Counted from the stretch's first letter, positions 51,641-60,554 are shown. The stretch: DNA of 64,000 nucleotides from DASQZJ01 sp035638775 (GCA_035638775.1 DASQZJ010000002.1:62001-126000), one strand, 5' to 3'. Notes: generated by a model from the sequence alone, not told the origin. A program made the numbers and translations.

Positions 51641-51682
51641 GCGCCTGCCGGTGCGATCGGTATCCGGATCCGGCGGAGACGC

Positions 51683-52489
51683 TCAGCCCGCGTAGCGAGG
51701 CATGGTCATCAGGGCCTGGGTCACGTAACCGATCGGGCCCTGGCGATCGTACAGCCGGGTGTGCGCCAGGCCCAGGCCGTCGCGCTCGAGCATCCCCCGC
51801 GCCTCGATGCCGATCCACTCGCCCACGGGCAGCCGATGCAGGTAGAGCGTCAGGTCGGCGTTGATGCAGCCCGTCTCACCGTCCACGTCGATCTGGCCCA
51901 CCCCGTTGCCGAAGTCGGCCAGCGACGCCACCCGCAGCAGGGGCGTCAGCGGCTCACCGGCGACCACCGCCATGGGCAGCCGCATCCAGACCGTCCCGCG
52001 CCCCTCTCCCGGGCGGCCGCTTACGCGGCGTGCCTCCACGCTGGTGTGGAACCCCGGCAGCACGCGGACTCCGGGGGGCATCCGGTCGGGATCGACGAAG
52101 CGGCCGCCGGCCACCCCGTCCGGCCCCTCGGGCCGGCTTCCCGGCGGCGCCGCGAACGGCGGCGGCCGCACCGCGGCCGCTCGCAGCAGCAGGCCGCTGG
52201 CTCGGCACACCGGGCGTCCGTCCGCCAGCAACACCGCGTCCACCAGCTGCAGGCGCCGTCCCGAGCGGACCAGCGAGGTCTCCAGCTCCAGCGGCTGCGC
52301 CGGAACCGGGCGCAGCAGATCGACCGTCATGCGTGCGGGTTGCAGACCGCTGCCGGCAGCCTGTTCGATGCCGTATGCCAGCAGACCCGACGGGGGGCCG
52401 CCGTGCAGCGTACCGCGGGTCCAGGGCCCGCCCGCCAGCGCCGTCGGGCGGTATCGGCCGTCCTCGCGCAGGAACAATGCATCCGTCAT
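51683..52489 (-). CDS. Acyl-CoA thioesterase-like (double hot-dog) protein
   Basis: A 268-residue protein of the TesB-like thioesterase family. The N-terminal hot dog contains RGTLHGGPPSGLLAYGIEQA and MTVDLLRPVPAQPLELETSLVRSGRRLQ (split over a strand pair); the second half contains INADLTLYLHRLPVGEWIGIEA and the active-site-like LGLAHTRLYDRQGPIG. Homologues hydrolyse acyl-CoAs, and this form is common next to acyl-CoA metabolism. The ATG overlaps the stop of the DUF985 cupin gene. Confidence 0.82.
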   Translation of the reverse strand: MTDALFLREDGRYRPTALAGGPWTRGTLHGGPPSGLLAYGIEQAAGSGLQPARMTVDLLRPVPAQPLELETSLVRSGRRLQLVDAVLLADGRPVCRASGLLLRAAAVRPPPFAAPPGSRPEGPDGVAGGRFVDPDRMPPGVRVLPGFHTSVEARRVSGRPGEGRGTVWMRLPMAVVAGEPLTPLLRVASLADFGNGVGQIDVDGETGCINADLTLYLHRLPVGEWIGIEARGMLERDGLGLAHTRLYDRQGPIGYVTQALMTMPRYAG

Positions 52490-53034
52490 GTGTCGTGGTC
52501 CTTTTCCGATGCGTCGCGGCCGACGCGCCCGGCCGGTCCCCGGGCCGCGCCGCGAACGTAGGGCGCGATGCGCTCCCACAGCTGCGGGAAGGCCGCGCGC
52601 ATGGACTCCGGGCGCGCCAGCTCCATGTCCCGGTAGTCGAACCCCGGCGCGACCGCCTCGCTTACCAGGCCGTAGGGCCCCGCCTCGAGCACGGTCGCCT
52701 TCCAGACGCCGCCGCGGACGAGCAGCTGCGGACGATGACCGCGGTTGAGATCAGGGCCGAGCAGGTGCCGCTCGAGCTCACCGGACGGGCTGATCAGCAG
52801 ATAGGTCAGCGGCCAGCCCGCGTGGAAGAAGTGCAGGATATCGGAGCGGTTGCGATGGAAACAGCCCACGGGGCTGTCGTCGGTCAGCAGATAATGGATC
52901 GTGGTCAGCAGGGGCCGGCCGCCGCCGGGCCGCTCCAGCCTCAGCTCGGAACCGGAGGTATACGTGCGCCGGAAATACCCGCCCTCGACGTGCGGTTCGA
53001 GCCCCAGCATCGCGATCACGTCGTGCTTGTTCAT
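52486..53034 (-). CDS. DUF985-family cupin protein
   Basis: A 182-residue single-domain cupin (DUF985). EGGYFRRTYTSG near the N terminus, TTIHYLLTDDSPVGCFHRNRSDILHFFHAG and LVSEAVAPGFDYRDMELA are hallmarks of this family, with the His and Glu/Asp residues forming a likely metal site. Substrate and role are unknown. A GAGAG lies just before the ATG at 53034. It is coupled to the thioesterase gene by an ATGA overlap. Confidence 0.85.
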   Translation of the reverse strand: MNKHDVIAMLGLEPHVEGGYFRRTYTSGSELRLERPGGGRPLLTTIHYLLTDDSPVGCFHRNRSDILHFFHAGWPLTYLLISPSGELERHLLGPDLNRGHRPQLLVRGGVWKATVLEAGPYGLVSEAVAPGFDYRDMELARPESMRAAFPQLWERIAPYVRGAARGPAGRVGRDASEKDHDT

Positions 53035-53121
53035 GCCACTCTCCGCAGCCGCATCCCCGCGGTGGCGGTCAGCCGGCGACCCGGCCGGTGGAACCCGGAT
53101 GCGCGGCACCGCCGTGCCCCG

Positions 53122-53127
53122 TATAGT
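53122..53127 (+). promoter_or_regulatory. -10 element close to the TSUP permease start
   Basis: TATAGT lies 8 bp before the ATG at 53136. Initiation 6-8 bp downstream would give an mRNA with almost no leader, and there is no Shine-Dalgarno sequence. Confidence 0.4.
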
Positions 53128-53135
53128 GAGCCGCC

Positions 53136-53858
53136 ATGACCGCCGCCTTCCTCGCCTTCGCGCTGATCTTCTTCCTGGCCACCACGACCCAGACCATCGT
53201 CGGCTTCGGCAGCGTGATCATCGCGCTGACGCTCGGCGCCCAGCTCTACTCCGTGCATACGCTGCTCGCCTGGCTGGTGCCGGTGAACCTGAGTCTCTCC
53301 GGGTACATCGTGCTGCGCTATCACCGGCAGGTGGCGTGGCCGCTGCTGCTCAGGCGTATCCTGCCCCCGATGCTGGCAGGGCTCGCGCTGGGGCAGGTGC
53401 TGTTCTACACGCTGCATGCGCACTGGCTCAAGACCCTGCTCGGGGCGCTGGTGGTGGTTCTCGCCCTGGAGGCGCTGGTGTCGAGCTCCCGCGAGAGCCG
53501 TCGCGGCCCCGGCCGGATCACGCCCTGGACCTTCGCCGCCGGCGTGATCCACGGGCTGTTCGCCGCCGGCGGCCCCCTGCTGGTCTACGGCGTGAGCCGC
53601 CAGCCGCTCGACAAGGGCGGTTTCCGCAGCACGCTCGCGGTGGTCTGGCTCAGCCTCGGGGCGATCCTGACCGTGTCGTACGCCGTCGGCGGCACACTCA
53701 CGTTCGCCCGCCTGCCGCAGCTGGCCGTGCTGCTGGCCATCCTCCCGGTGGCGATCGCCGTGGGCGAGCGGCTGCATCACCGGGTCGAAGAGGCCCTGTT
53801 CCGCCGGCTGCTGTTCGTCGTGCTGCTGTTCGCCGGGGTGGCGCTGATGCTCAGGTGA
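53136..53858 (+). CDS. TauE/SafE (TSUP) family permease
   Basis: A 240-residue polytopic membrane protein. It begins with the TSUP repeat LIFFLATTTQTIVGFGSVIIALTLG, and the second repeat contains AAGVIHGLFAAGGPLLVYGV. About seven hydrophobic segments are visible. The family exports sulfite, sulfoacetate or related organic anions; the substrate here is unknown. It is divergent from the DUF985 cupin, and its last 8 bp overlap the convergent diguanylate cyclase gene. Confidence 0.88.
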   Translation: MTAAFLAFALIFFLATTTQTIVGFGSVIIALTLGAQLYSVHTLLAWLVPVNLSLSGYIVLRYHRQVAWPLLLRRILPPMLAGLALGQVLFYTLHAHWLKTLLGALVVVLALEALVSSSRESRRGPGRITPWTFAAGVIHGLFAAGGPLLVYGVSRQPLDKGGFRSTLAVVWLSLGAILTVSYAVGGTLTFARLPQLAVLLAILPVAIAVGERLHHRVEEALFRRLLFVVLLFAGVALMLR

Positions 53859-54915
53859 GCGTGCGGGTGTCGCCCGCGGGCGCCGTGTCGGGCATCTCGG
53901 CATCGGCCAGCGTGGCTGCGACAGCCCGGTCGCGGCCGGCGTCCTTGGCACGGTAGAGCGCGCGGTCGGCCGACTGCACCAGCCGCCGGATGTCGCGCGG
54001 CCCGGTGGGGACCAGGGATGCGACCCCCGCGCTCACGGTGAGCATGGACGTGCCGGCCGCCGGCGGCGGCGGAACGTGCAGCTCGCCGATGCAGTGTCGC
54101 ATCGCCTCGGCCAGGCGCATGGCGGCAGGGAGATCGGTATCGGGCAGGATCACCGCGAACTCCTCGCCGCCGAAGCGCGCGGTCACGTCGCCGCCCCGCG
54201 TGAACAGTCCCCGGATGGCACCCGCCACGCGGCGCAGGCAGGCATCCCCGGCGAGGTGCCCGTAGCGGTCGTTGAAAGACTTGAAAAAGTCGATGTCGCA
54301 CAGGATCAGCGCCAGTGGCCGGCCGCCGCGGAAAGCCCTGCGGACCTCGCGCCCGAGGGTCTCGTTGAAGGCCCGGCGATTGGCGACCTGGGTCAGCGCG
54401 TCCACCCGGGCCAGGTGTTCCAGGCGGCGGTTGGCCGCGCGGAGATCGGCGGTCCTGGCCGCGACGGCCTGCTCGAGATGCTCCTGGTAGCGGCGCATCT
54501 GCTCCTGCTGTTCCTTTCGCCGGGTGACGTCGCGCAGGATTCCCACGAACATGCGGCGACCGTCGACCGTTCCCTCGCCCACCGCCAGCTCCAGGCAGAA
54601 CACGGTGCCGTCCCGGCGCCGTCCTTCCACCTCCCGGCCGACGCCGATGATCCGTCGCCGCCCGGTCCGGCGGTAGCGGGCCAGGTAATCGTCGTGCTCG
54701 CCGGCCCAGGGCTCCGGCATGAGCATGCTGACGTTGTGTCCGACGACATCGCCGGCGGCATAGCCGAACATGCGCTCTGCCGCACCGTTGAAGAGCGTCA
54801 CCGTACCCAGATCGTCGATCGCCACGATCGCGTCGATCGTGGTGTCCAGCAGCAGGCGCAGCAGCGCGTCCCGCTCTCCGGACGATTCCCACAGCCTGAC
54901 GTCGCTGCCGCTCAC
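53851..54915 (-). CDS. PAS-GGDEF diguanylate cyclase
   Basis: A 354-residue cytoplasmic signalling protein. A PAS domain at about 18-135 (DTTIDAIVAIDDLGTVTLFNGAAERMFGY, typical of nitrogen-fixation-type redox or ligand sensors) is followed by a coiled linker (about 135-165) and a GGDEF domain (about 168-330). RFGGEEFAVIL is the active site; the inhibitory I-site RGGD lies five residues before GGEEF, so feedback by c-di-GMP is expected. There is no EAL domain and no membrane segment. The sensed signal is unknown. Confidence 0.92.
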   Translation of the reverse strand: MSGSDVRLWESSGERDALLRLLLDTTIDAIVAIDDLGTVTLFNGAAERMFGYAAGDVVGHNVSMLMPEPWAGEHDDYLARYRRTGRRRIIGVGREVEGRRRDGTVFCLELAVGEGTVDGRRMFVGILRDVTRRKEQQEQMRRYQEHLEQAVAARTADLRAANRRLEHLARVDALTQVANRRAFNETLGREVRRAFRGGRPLALILCDIDFFKSFNDRYGHLAGDACLRRVAGAIRGLFTRGGDVTARFGGEEFAVILPDTDLPAAMRLAEAMRHCIGELHVPPPPAAGTSMLTVSAGVASLVPTGPRDIRRLVQSADRALYRAKDAGRDRAVAATLADAEMPDTAPAGDTRTLT

Positions 54916-55046
54916 GCCTGCATCTGCCCCCGTCTTGACCCGTCTGCGCGGCTCTCGCGCTCGCGCTCGCGCGGCCGCATCCTCCCAGGCTCGACTCTAG
55001 TGCATCCGGAGCGCTTCGACCTTGATCCAGTTCACAGAACGACAAT

Positions 55047-55070
55047 CCCGTCCCGGCCGCCCGGGACGGG
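55047..55070 (+). terminator. Perfect 10-bp hairpin followed by CTTT
   Basis: CCCGTCCCGG-CCGC-CCGGGACGGG folds into a 10-bp stem with a 4-base loop, followed by CTTTCG. It resembles an intrinsic terminator with a weak T tract, yet no gene ends nearby; it might end a short upstream RNA or act in a leader. Confidence 0.4.
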
Positions 55071-55131
55071 CTTTCGCCGGGCCGGTCGACTTGCGCCGCC
55101 GCCCTCCTCCCGCGCGAGAACGGCCAATGAG

Positions 55132-55154
55132 CCCGCGCCCGGGGTGGGCGCGGG
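55132..55154. repeat. Perfect 9-bp hairpin
   Basis: CCCGCGCCC-GGGGT-GGGCGCGGG, a 9-bp perfect stem with a 5-base loop, 60 bp after the first hairpin and just before the likely GH15 promoter. Its role is unknown. Confidence 0.4.
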
Positions 55155-55266
55155 AAAGCCGGGAGCATTACACTGGTAGTCTCTACGTGACCGGCCCCCT
55201 GCACCGTGCGGCCGCGACACGGTCGCCGGCTCCGCCACGCGACAATCCGACCGAACCGAGGATGAC

Positions 55267-57054
55267 GTGAGCGACCTGGATCTCGCCCTGATCGGCAACT
55301 GTGGCTACAGCGCCCTCATCGACGGGCGCGGAGACGTCGTCTGGGCCTGCCTGCCCGCCTTCGACAGCGACCCGGTCTTCTGCTCGCTGCTGCAGGGTGA
55401 GCCCGACGAGGATCCCCGGGGCATCTACCGCATCGAGCTGATGGATTTCGTCCGCGCGGAGCAGCGCTACCTGGACCAGACGGCGATCCTGTCCACCACG
55501 CTCTACGACCGCTACGGGGGCGCCGTGGAGCTGACCGACTTCGCACCACGCTTCAAGCAGTTCGGCCGCTCCTTCCGTCCGGTCATGCTGGCACGCAGCG
55601 TGCGGCCGGTGGCCGGGAGCCCGCGCATCCGGGTGCGGCTGCGCCCGGCATTCGACTACGGCGCCTCGCGCTGCCGGATCAGCTTCGGCAGCCACCATAT
55701 CCGCTACCTGGGCCCGGATCACGTGCTGCGCCTGACCACCGACGCGTCGATCACCGCGATCCTGGACGAAACGCCGTTCCTGCTGGAACGCGAGATCAAC
55801 CTGCTGCTCGGGCCGGACGAGACCGTGGGCCAGTCGGTGGCGGAGACCACCCGCCATCTGTACGAGCAGACACGCGCCTACTGGCGCGACTGGGTCCGCC
55901 ACCTGATGGTGCCGCTGGAATGGCAGGACGCCGTGATCCGGGCCGCCATCACGCTCAAGCTGAGCGCCTTCGAGGACACCGGCGCCATCGTCGCCGCCAT
56001 GACCACCTCGATCCCGGAAGCGCCGCACAGCGGGCGCAACTGGGACTACCGCTACTGCTGGCTGCGTGACGCCTACTTCGTGGTGGAGGCGCTGAACCGG
56101 CTCGGCGCAACCCGGACCATGGAGAATTACCTCTACTACATCATCAACATCGCGGCCAATTCGCAGGGACGTCCGCTGCAGCCCGTTTACCGCATCAACG
56201 GCACCTCCCAGCTGGACGAGACCACCGTGGAGACACTGACCGGCTACCGCGGCATGGGGCCGGTGCGCGTGGGCAACCAGGCCTACAGCCAGACCCAGAA
56301 CGACGTCTACGGTGCAGCGATCCTGGCTGCCCCGCACGTGTTCTTCGACGAGCGCATGGACCGTCCCGGCGACGCGGGGCTGTTCCGCCGCCTGGAAGCG
56401 CTCGGGGAAGCGGCCGCGGAGGTCCACGACCGTCCCGATGCCGGCCTGTGGGAGCTGCGCGGCACGCAGCGCGTGCACACGTTCTCCGCCGTGATGTGCT
56501 GGGCGGCCTGCGATCGCCTGGCCCGCATCGCCGCGCGCCTGGACCTCCCCGGCCGGCGCGACTACTGGCGGGCCCGCGCCGACGGCATCCACGCCACCAT
56601 CTGCGAGCAGGCCTGGAACGAGCGCCGCGGAAGCTTCGTCGAGAGCTTCGGCGGCGAGGACCTCGACGCGAGCCTGCTGCTGCTGCGGGAGCTGGGGTTC
56701 CTGCGTGCCGACGATCCGCGTTTCGCGGGCACGGTCGCGGCGATCGAGGCGGAGCTCCGCCGGGGCGACTTCCTGTTCCGATACGTCAAGGAGGACGATT
56801 TCGGGCACCCGGAGACCGCCTTCACCATCTGCACCTTCTGGTACATCAACGCGCTGGCGGCGCTCGGCCGAACCGGCGAGGCGCGGGAGCTGTTCGAGCA
56901 CCTGCTGTCGTGCCGCAATCGGCACGGACTCCTGTCCGAGGATCTCGACCCTGCCACCGGCGCCCTCTGGGGCAATTTCCCCCAGACCTACAGCATGGTG
57001 GGCCTGATCAACTGCGCCACGCGCCTGAGCCGGCCCTGGGAGGAGGCGTTTTGA
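55267..57054 (+). CDS. Glycoside hydrolase family 15 protein (trehalase/glucoamylase-like)
   Basis: A 595-residue GH15 enzyme. An N-terminal beta-sandwich (about 1-250, LALIGNCGYSALIDGRGDVVWACLP) precedes an (alpha/alpha)6 barrel. Catalytic-region motifs are SGRNWDYRYCWLRDAYF (general acid zone) and LSEDLDPATGALWGNFPQTYS (base zone). No signal peptide, so cytoplasmic. GTG start at 55267 with GAGG upstream. It is translationally coupled to otsA, and homologues in such clusters are trehalases; glucoamylase or isomaltase activity is the alternative. Confidence 0.9.
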   Translation: MSDLDLALIGNCGYSALIDGRGDVVWACLPAFDSDPVFCSLLQGEPDEDPRGIYRIELMDFVRAEQRYLDQTAILSTTLYDRYGGAVELTDFAPRFKQFGRSFRPVMLARSVRPVAGSPRIRVRLRPAFDYGASRCRISFGSHHIRYLGPDHVLRLTTDASITAILDETPFLLEREINLLLGPDETVGQSVAETTRHLYEQTRAYWRDWVRHLMVPLEWQDAVIRAAITLKLSAFEDTGAIVAAMTTSIPEAPHSGRNWDYRYCWLRDAYFVVEALNRLGATRTMENYLYYIINIAANSQGRPLQPVYRINGTSQLDETTVETLTGYRGMGPVRVGNQAYSQTQNDVYGAAILAAPHVFFDERMDRPGDAGLFRRLEALGEAAAEVHDRPDAGLWELRGTQRVHTFSAVMCWAACDRLARIAARLDLPGRRDYWRARADGIHATICEQAWNERRGSFVESFGGEDLDASLLLLRELGFLRADDPRFAGTVAAIEAELRRGDFLFRYVKEDDFGHPETAFTICTFWYINALAALGRTGEARELFEHLLSCRNRHGLLSEDLDPATGALWGNFPQTYSMVGLINCATRLSRPWEEAF

Positions 57055-58439
57055 GCCGCCTGGTGGTGGTATCGAACCGCGTCGCGATGCCGCGCGCCGG
57101 GCGTCCCGCCCCCGGCGGACTCGCGGTCGGCGTGCTCGCGGCGCTGCAGGATCAGGGCGGCATCTGGTTCGGCTGGGACGGCAAGGTGGTGGATCAGGCG
57201 CCGGGAGAACCCCAGTGCATCGAGCAGGACGGGATCACCTACGCCACCCTGTCGCTGGCGCGGCGCGACTACGAACAGTACTACCGTGGCTACGCCAACC
57301 GGGTGCTGTGGCCGCTGCTGCACTACCGGCTCACGCTGCTCGAGTATCACCGCAATTACCTGGGCGGGTATCGCCGGGTCAACGGCTGGTTCGCGCGCAA
57401 GCTGCTGCCGCTGCTGCGTCCCGATGATGTGATCTGGATCCACGACTATCACCTGGTGCCGCTGGCCAGCGACCTGCGCGACGCCGGGGTCGAGAACCGC
57501 ATCGGCTTCTTCCTGCACACGCCGTTCCCGCCGCTGGAGGTGCTGCGTGCGCTGCCCGGCTACGAGAGCTTCCTGCGCTGGATGCTCGCCTACGATTTCA
57601 TCGGCCTGCAGACCCGTCTCGACCTGCACGCCTTTCGCGAGGCGATGACCGGCGCGCTGGGCGGACGGGCCGGGCCCGGCGACCTGCTGCGGCTGGACTC
57701 CGGCAGCCTGCGGGCCCGGGCCATCCCGATCGGCATCGACGTCGACCAGGTGGCCCGGGAGGCGGCCCGCGGACGCCTGTCGCGCCAGGGCCAGCAGCTG
57801 AGCCGGAGCCTGAACCGGCGCAGCCTGATCATCGGGGTGGATCGCCTGGACTACAGCAAGGGGCTGGTGGAGCGCTTCCGGGCCTACCGACAGCTGCTGC
57901 AGCACTACCCGGACTACCGTGGCAACGTGGTCCTGCTGCAGGTCGCCCAGCCCTCGCGCAGCGACGTACCGGAATACCGCGAGATCCGGCATTCGCTGGA
58001 TGCGGTCACCGGCGAGATCAACGGTCATTTCGCCGAATTCGACTGGACGCCGATCCGCTACCTCAGCCGCAGCCTGTCACGGCCCACGGTGCTGGGATTC
58101 ATGGCACTGACAAGGGTGGCGATGGTGACGCCGCTGCTGGACGGAATGAACCTGGTCGCCAAGGAGTTCGTCGCCGCGCAGGACCCGGAGGACCCGGGTG
58201 TGCTGGTGCTGTCCCGCCTGGCTGGCGCCGCCGCGGAACTGGACCGCGCCGTGCTGGTCAACCCCTACGACATCGACGGCATGGCCGAGGGCCTCGCACG
58301 GGCGCTCGCCATGTCCCGGGACGAGCGCAGGGAACGCTGGGAGGCGATGATGCAGGTGCTGCGGCGCAACGACATCCGGAGCTGGCGACGCAGCTTCATG
58401 CACGCCCTGCAGGGAACCTCCCGCCCGGTGATCGGCTGA
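57051..58439 (+). CDS. otsA: Trehalose-6-phosphate synthase OtsA
   Basis: A 462-residue GT20 retaining glycosyltransferase joining UDP-glucose to glucose 6-phosphate. The N terminus SRLVVVSNRVA starts at a TTG (57051) behind a GGGAGGAGG ribosome-binding site, overlapping the GH15 stop. WIHDYHLVPLA, FFLHTPFPPLEVLRALP, GVDRLDYSKGLVER and the donor-binding DGMNLVAKEFVAAQ are all canonical. No otsB lies in the cluster; the third gene is glucokinase. Glucosylglycerol-phosphate synthase is a close relative and cannot be excluded from sequence alone. Confidence 0.92.
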   Translation: MSRLVVVSNRVAMPRAGRPAPGGLAVGVLAALQDQGGIWFGWDGKVVDQAPGEPQCIEQDGITYATLSLARRDYEQYYRGYANRVLWPLLHYRLTLLEYHRNYLGGYRRVNGWFARKLLPLLRPDDVIWIHDYHLVPLASDLRDAGVENRIGFFLHTPFPPLEVLRALPGYESFLRWMLAYDFIGLQTRLDLHAFREAMTGALGGRAGPGDLLRLDSGSLRARAIPIGIDVDQVAREAARGRLSRQGQQLSRSLNRRSLIIGVDRLDYSKGLVERFRAYRQLLQHYPDYRGNVVLLQVAQPSRSDVPEYREIRHSLDAVTGEINGHFAEFDWTPIRYLSRSLSRPTVLGFMALTRVAMVTPLLDGMNLVAKEFVAAQDPEDPGVLVLSRLAGAAAELDRAVLVNPYDIDGMAEGLARALAMSRDERRERWEAMMQVLRRNDIRSWRRSFMHALQGTSRPVIG

Positions 58440-58446
58440 GGCGAAG

Positions 58447-59421
58447 ATGGCGGACCGCGACACGCGACCCAGGCTGCTGGCGGATATCGGGGGCACCAAC
58501 ACGCGCCTCGCGCTGCAACGCTCCGGCCGGCCGGCCGAGTCCATCGGGCGCTATGCCAACGCGGGGCACGACGGCCTCGGTCCGCTGATCCGCCACTACC
58601 TCGAAGACCTGCCCGACACCCGACGCCCGCGCCACGCCGCCCTGGCCGTGGCCTCGCCGGTGACCGGCGACCGCGTCCACCTCACCAACCTGGGCTGGGA
58701 GTTCTCCATCGCGCAGCTCCGCGGCGAGCTGGCCCTGGATACGCTGGAAGTGGTCAACGACTTCGCCGCGGTGGCGCTGGCGATCCCGGTGCTGAAGCCG
58801 GACGAGTGGAGCGCCGTCGGCGGCGGCGAGGCCGTCAGCCGGGCGCCGGCGGGCGCGCTGGGACCGGGCACCGGCCTGGGCGTGGCCGCGCTGGTGCACA
58901 GCGGTGACGCCTGGGTGCCGATTCCGGGCGAGGGCGGCCACGTCACGCTCCCCGCAGCGGATGCCGAGCAGGCGGCGATCATCGAGGCCGCGCGCGCCGA
59001 AGTGGGCCACGTATCGGCCGAACGCCTGCTGTCAGGGCCGGGCCTGGCGCGCCTGTACGCGATCCTCGGCGCCCGGGACGGCGGCCGGCGCAGCGCTCCC
59101 GAGCCGCCCGAGATCACGCGCCGGGCGGTCGCCGATTCGGACCCGGTCGCGGCACGCGCCCTGTCGCTGTTCCTGTCGATGCTGGGCGGGGTGGCGGGAG
59201 ACCTCGCGCTGACCCTGGGAGCGCGGGGCGGCATCTACCTGGCCGGCGGCATCCTGCCGGACATCGCGGAAACCCTCGCCGGCTCGCGTTTTCGCGAGAG
59301 TTTCGTCGCCAAGGGGCGCTTCCGGGAGTATCTCGAGGCGATTCCCACCCGCCTGATCACGCATCCGTACCCGGCGTTCCCCGGCCTCGGGCTGCACCTC
59401 GACCAGCTCGGCGCGCACTGA
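58447..59421 (+). CDS. glk: Glucokinase
   Basis: A 324-residue cytoplasmic ATP-dependent glucokinase of the bacterial Glk family. LLADIGGTNTRLAL is the phosphate-1 loop, VVNDFAAVALA contains the catalytic Asp, and LGPGTGLGVAALV and GGIYLAGGILPDI complete the ATPase fold. It begins 7 bp after otsA. Glucose released by the GH15 enzyme could be phosphorylated here to glucose 6-phosphate, the OtsA acceptor, closing a cycle. Confidence 0.94.
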   Translation: MADRDTRPRLLADIGGTNTRLALQRSGRPAESIGRYANAGHDGLGPLIRHYLEDLPDTRRPRHAALAVASPVTGDRVHLTNLGWEFSIAQLRGELALDTLEVVNDFAAVALAIPVLKPDEWSAVGGGEAVSRAPAGALGPGTGLGVAALVHSGDAWVPIPGEGGHVTLPAADAEQAAIIEAARAEVGHVSAERLLSGPGLARLYAILGARDGGRRSAPEPPEITRRAVADSDPVAARALSLFLSMLGGVAGDLALTLGARGGIYLAGGILPDIAETLAGSRFRESFVAKGRFREYLEAIPTRLITHPYPAFPGLGLHLDQLGAH

Positions 59422-59437
59422 CCGTCCGGCCCCGGAT

Positions 59438-60475
59438 TCAGGCGACGGACGGGGCGTCGCCCAGCGCGTCGAACTCCGCCAGCAGCGCCTCGCCGCCCGC
59501 GAGCGCGCGCATCTGCGAGCGCAGCTTTGCCCGCGTCTGCTCGCGGTCGTGCTCGTAGACGCTGACCCCGTGCCACTGGACCATGTCGGACCAGACCGGA
59601 TCCATGAACCGGGCTCCCGCCATCTCCTCGCCGTCGAGGACGCTGCGGAAGGTGAAGCTGCGCAGCTCGGACAGCACGGTGCGCAGGTAGGCGACGTGGA
59701 TGCGCTCGTCCTGCCGGATGCGGTCGACCATGTCCGCGGCGTGCGCGGCGGCGTCCTCGCGCCGCGGGAAGAGTCCGGGGGTACGCATCACCCGGACGCA
59801 GAAGTCGAAGAAGCTCTCGGCCCGGACCTCGATCATCAGCACGTTCATCAGCAGCAGGATCAGCTGCTCGTGGTCCTCCGGCAGCTGCGGCATCAGCCGT
59901 CGCCCCTGGGCCGGACGCCCGAGACTCTCGGGGATCTCGGGCACCGGGTAGGCCCCGGCCCCGAAGATCTCGTCCCGTACCGCGAACCAGGCGGCGTCGT
60001 GGCCGCCGATGCCGGCTTCCGGGTCGCCGGCCTCGTCAAGGCCGTGCGCGCGCAGCAGACCCCGGTTCAGGTGTCCGGTCGCGGTCACCGACAGATCCTC
60101 GCTCACCAGCGGGGCGAAGTCCGGCGCCACGAAGTCGCGCAGCATGCCGCCGCGGGCCTCCACCACCCCGGTCACGGTCAGCGCGTCCCACAGGCTCTGC
60201 CCCAGGCCGTGGCGCAGCAGCAAGGCCTGCTGCGCCACGTTGGGATAGCTGGGCCGCTGCAGCAGCCCGGGATCGGCGTCGATCAGCGGCCAGCCGCGCC
60301 GCTCGAGTGCCTGCTGCCACGCCCGCACAGCCGGCCAGCGCACGCGCGTGCGCGGCGAGACATACCGCCCCGAGGCGTCGAATCCGCCGTGCAGCCGATA
60401 GCCCGCCTCCTGCTGCAACGCCGCGTAGTCGTGCTCGCTCAGCAGCTCGGCGTCGGTGTAGCTCAGCTGTTGCAT
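59438..60475 (-). CDS. Unknown protein with possible ferritin-like di-iron site
   Basis: A 345-residue soluble, helix-rich protein with no family that I can name. Helix residues LMNVLMIEVRAESFFDF (E216, E220) and RIRQDERIHVAYL (E257-R-I-H260) resemble the ExxxE / ExxH carboxylate-histidine arrangement of ferritin-like di-iron proteins. ATGHLNRGLLRAHG and GGHDAAWFAVRDE add further His/Asp. The start at 60475 has GGGAGG about 9 bp upstream. It lies 79 bp downstream of ppc. An oxygenase or oxidase role is speculation; a structural homology search would decide. Confidence 0.7.
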   Translation of the reverse strand: MQQLSYTDAELLSEHDYAALQQEAGYRLHGGFDASGRYVSPRTRVRWPAVRAWQQALERRGWPLIDADPGLLQRPSYPNVAQQALLLRHGLGQSLWDALTVTGVVEARGGMLRDFVAPDFAPLVSEDLSVTATGHLNRGLLRAHGLDEAGDPEAGIGGHDAAWFAVRDEIFGAGAYPVPEIPESLGRPAQGRRLMPQLPEDHEQLILLLMNVLMIEVRAESFFDFCVRVMRTPGLFPRREDAAAHAADMVDRIRQDERIHVAYLRTVLSELRSFTFRSVLDGEEMAGARFMDPVWSDMVQWHGVSVYEHDREQTRAKLRSQMRALAGGEALLAEFDALGDAPSVA

Positions 60476-60554
60476 CCCGTTCCTCCCGGTAACTGTCGGC
60501 GCTGTGTCCCCATGCCCCGGACGGGACACGTATCCACGGCGGGCGACACTTTGC

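Larger units (their letters stand above)
54916..55266. other. 351-bp intergenic region between the divergent GGDEF and GH15 genes
   Basis: No open frame here looks like a protein. It holds a short CGCGCT repeat (about 54951-54965), two strong perfect hairpins (55047-55070 and 55132-55154), and an AT-rich CATTACACTGGTAGTCTCTACG (about 55166) that contains possible -10 hexamers for the GH15 gene. A GAGG ribosome-binding site precedes the GTG at 55267. Confidence 0.5.

Noticed and set aside
54951..54965. Short CGCGCT tandem repeat
   Set aside because: Only about two to three copies in a GC-rich stretch; likely low complexity and not a functional repeat array.
55022..55270. 82-codon plus-strand frame in the GGDEF/GH15 gap
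   Set aside because: Arg/Pro-rich, no ribosome-binding site, crosses both hairpins and overlaps the GH15 start in another frame.
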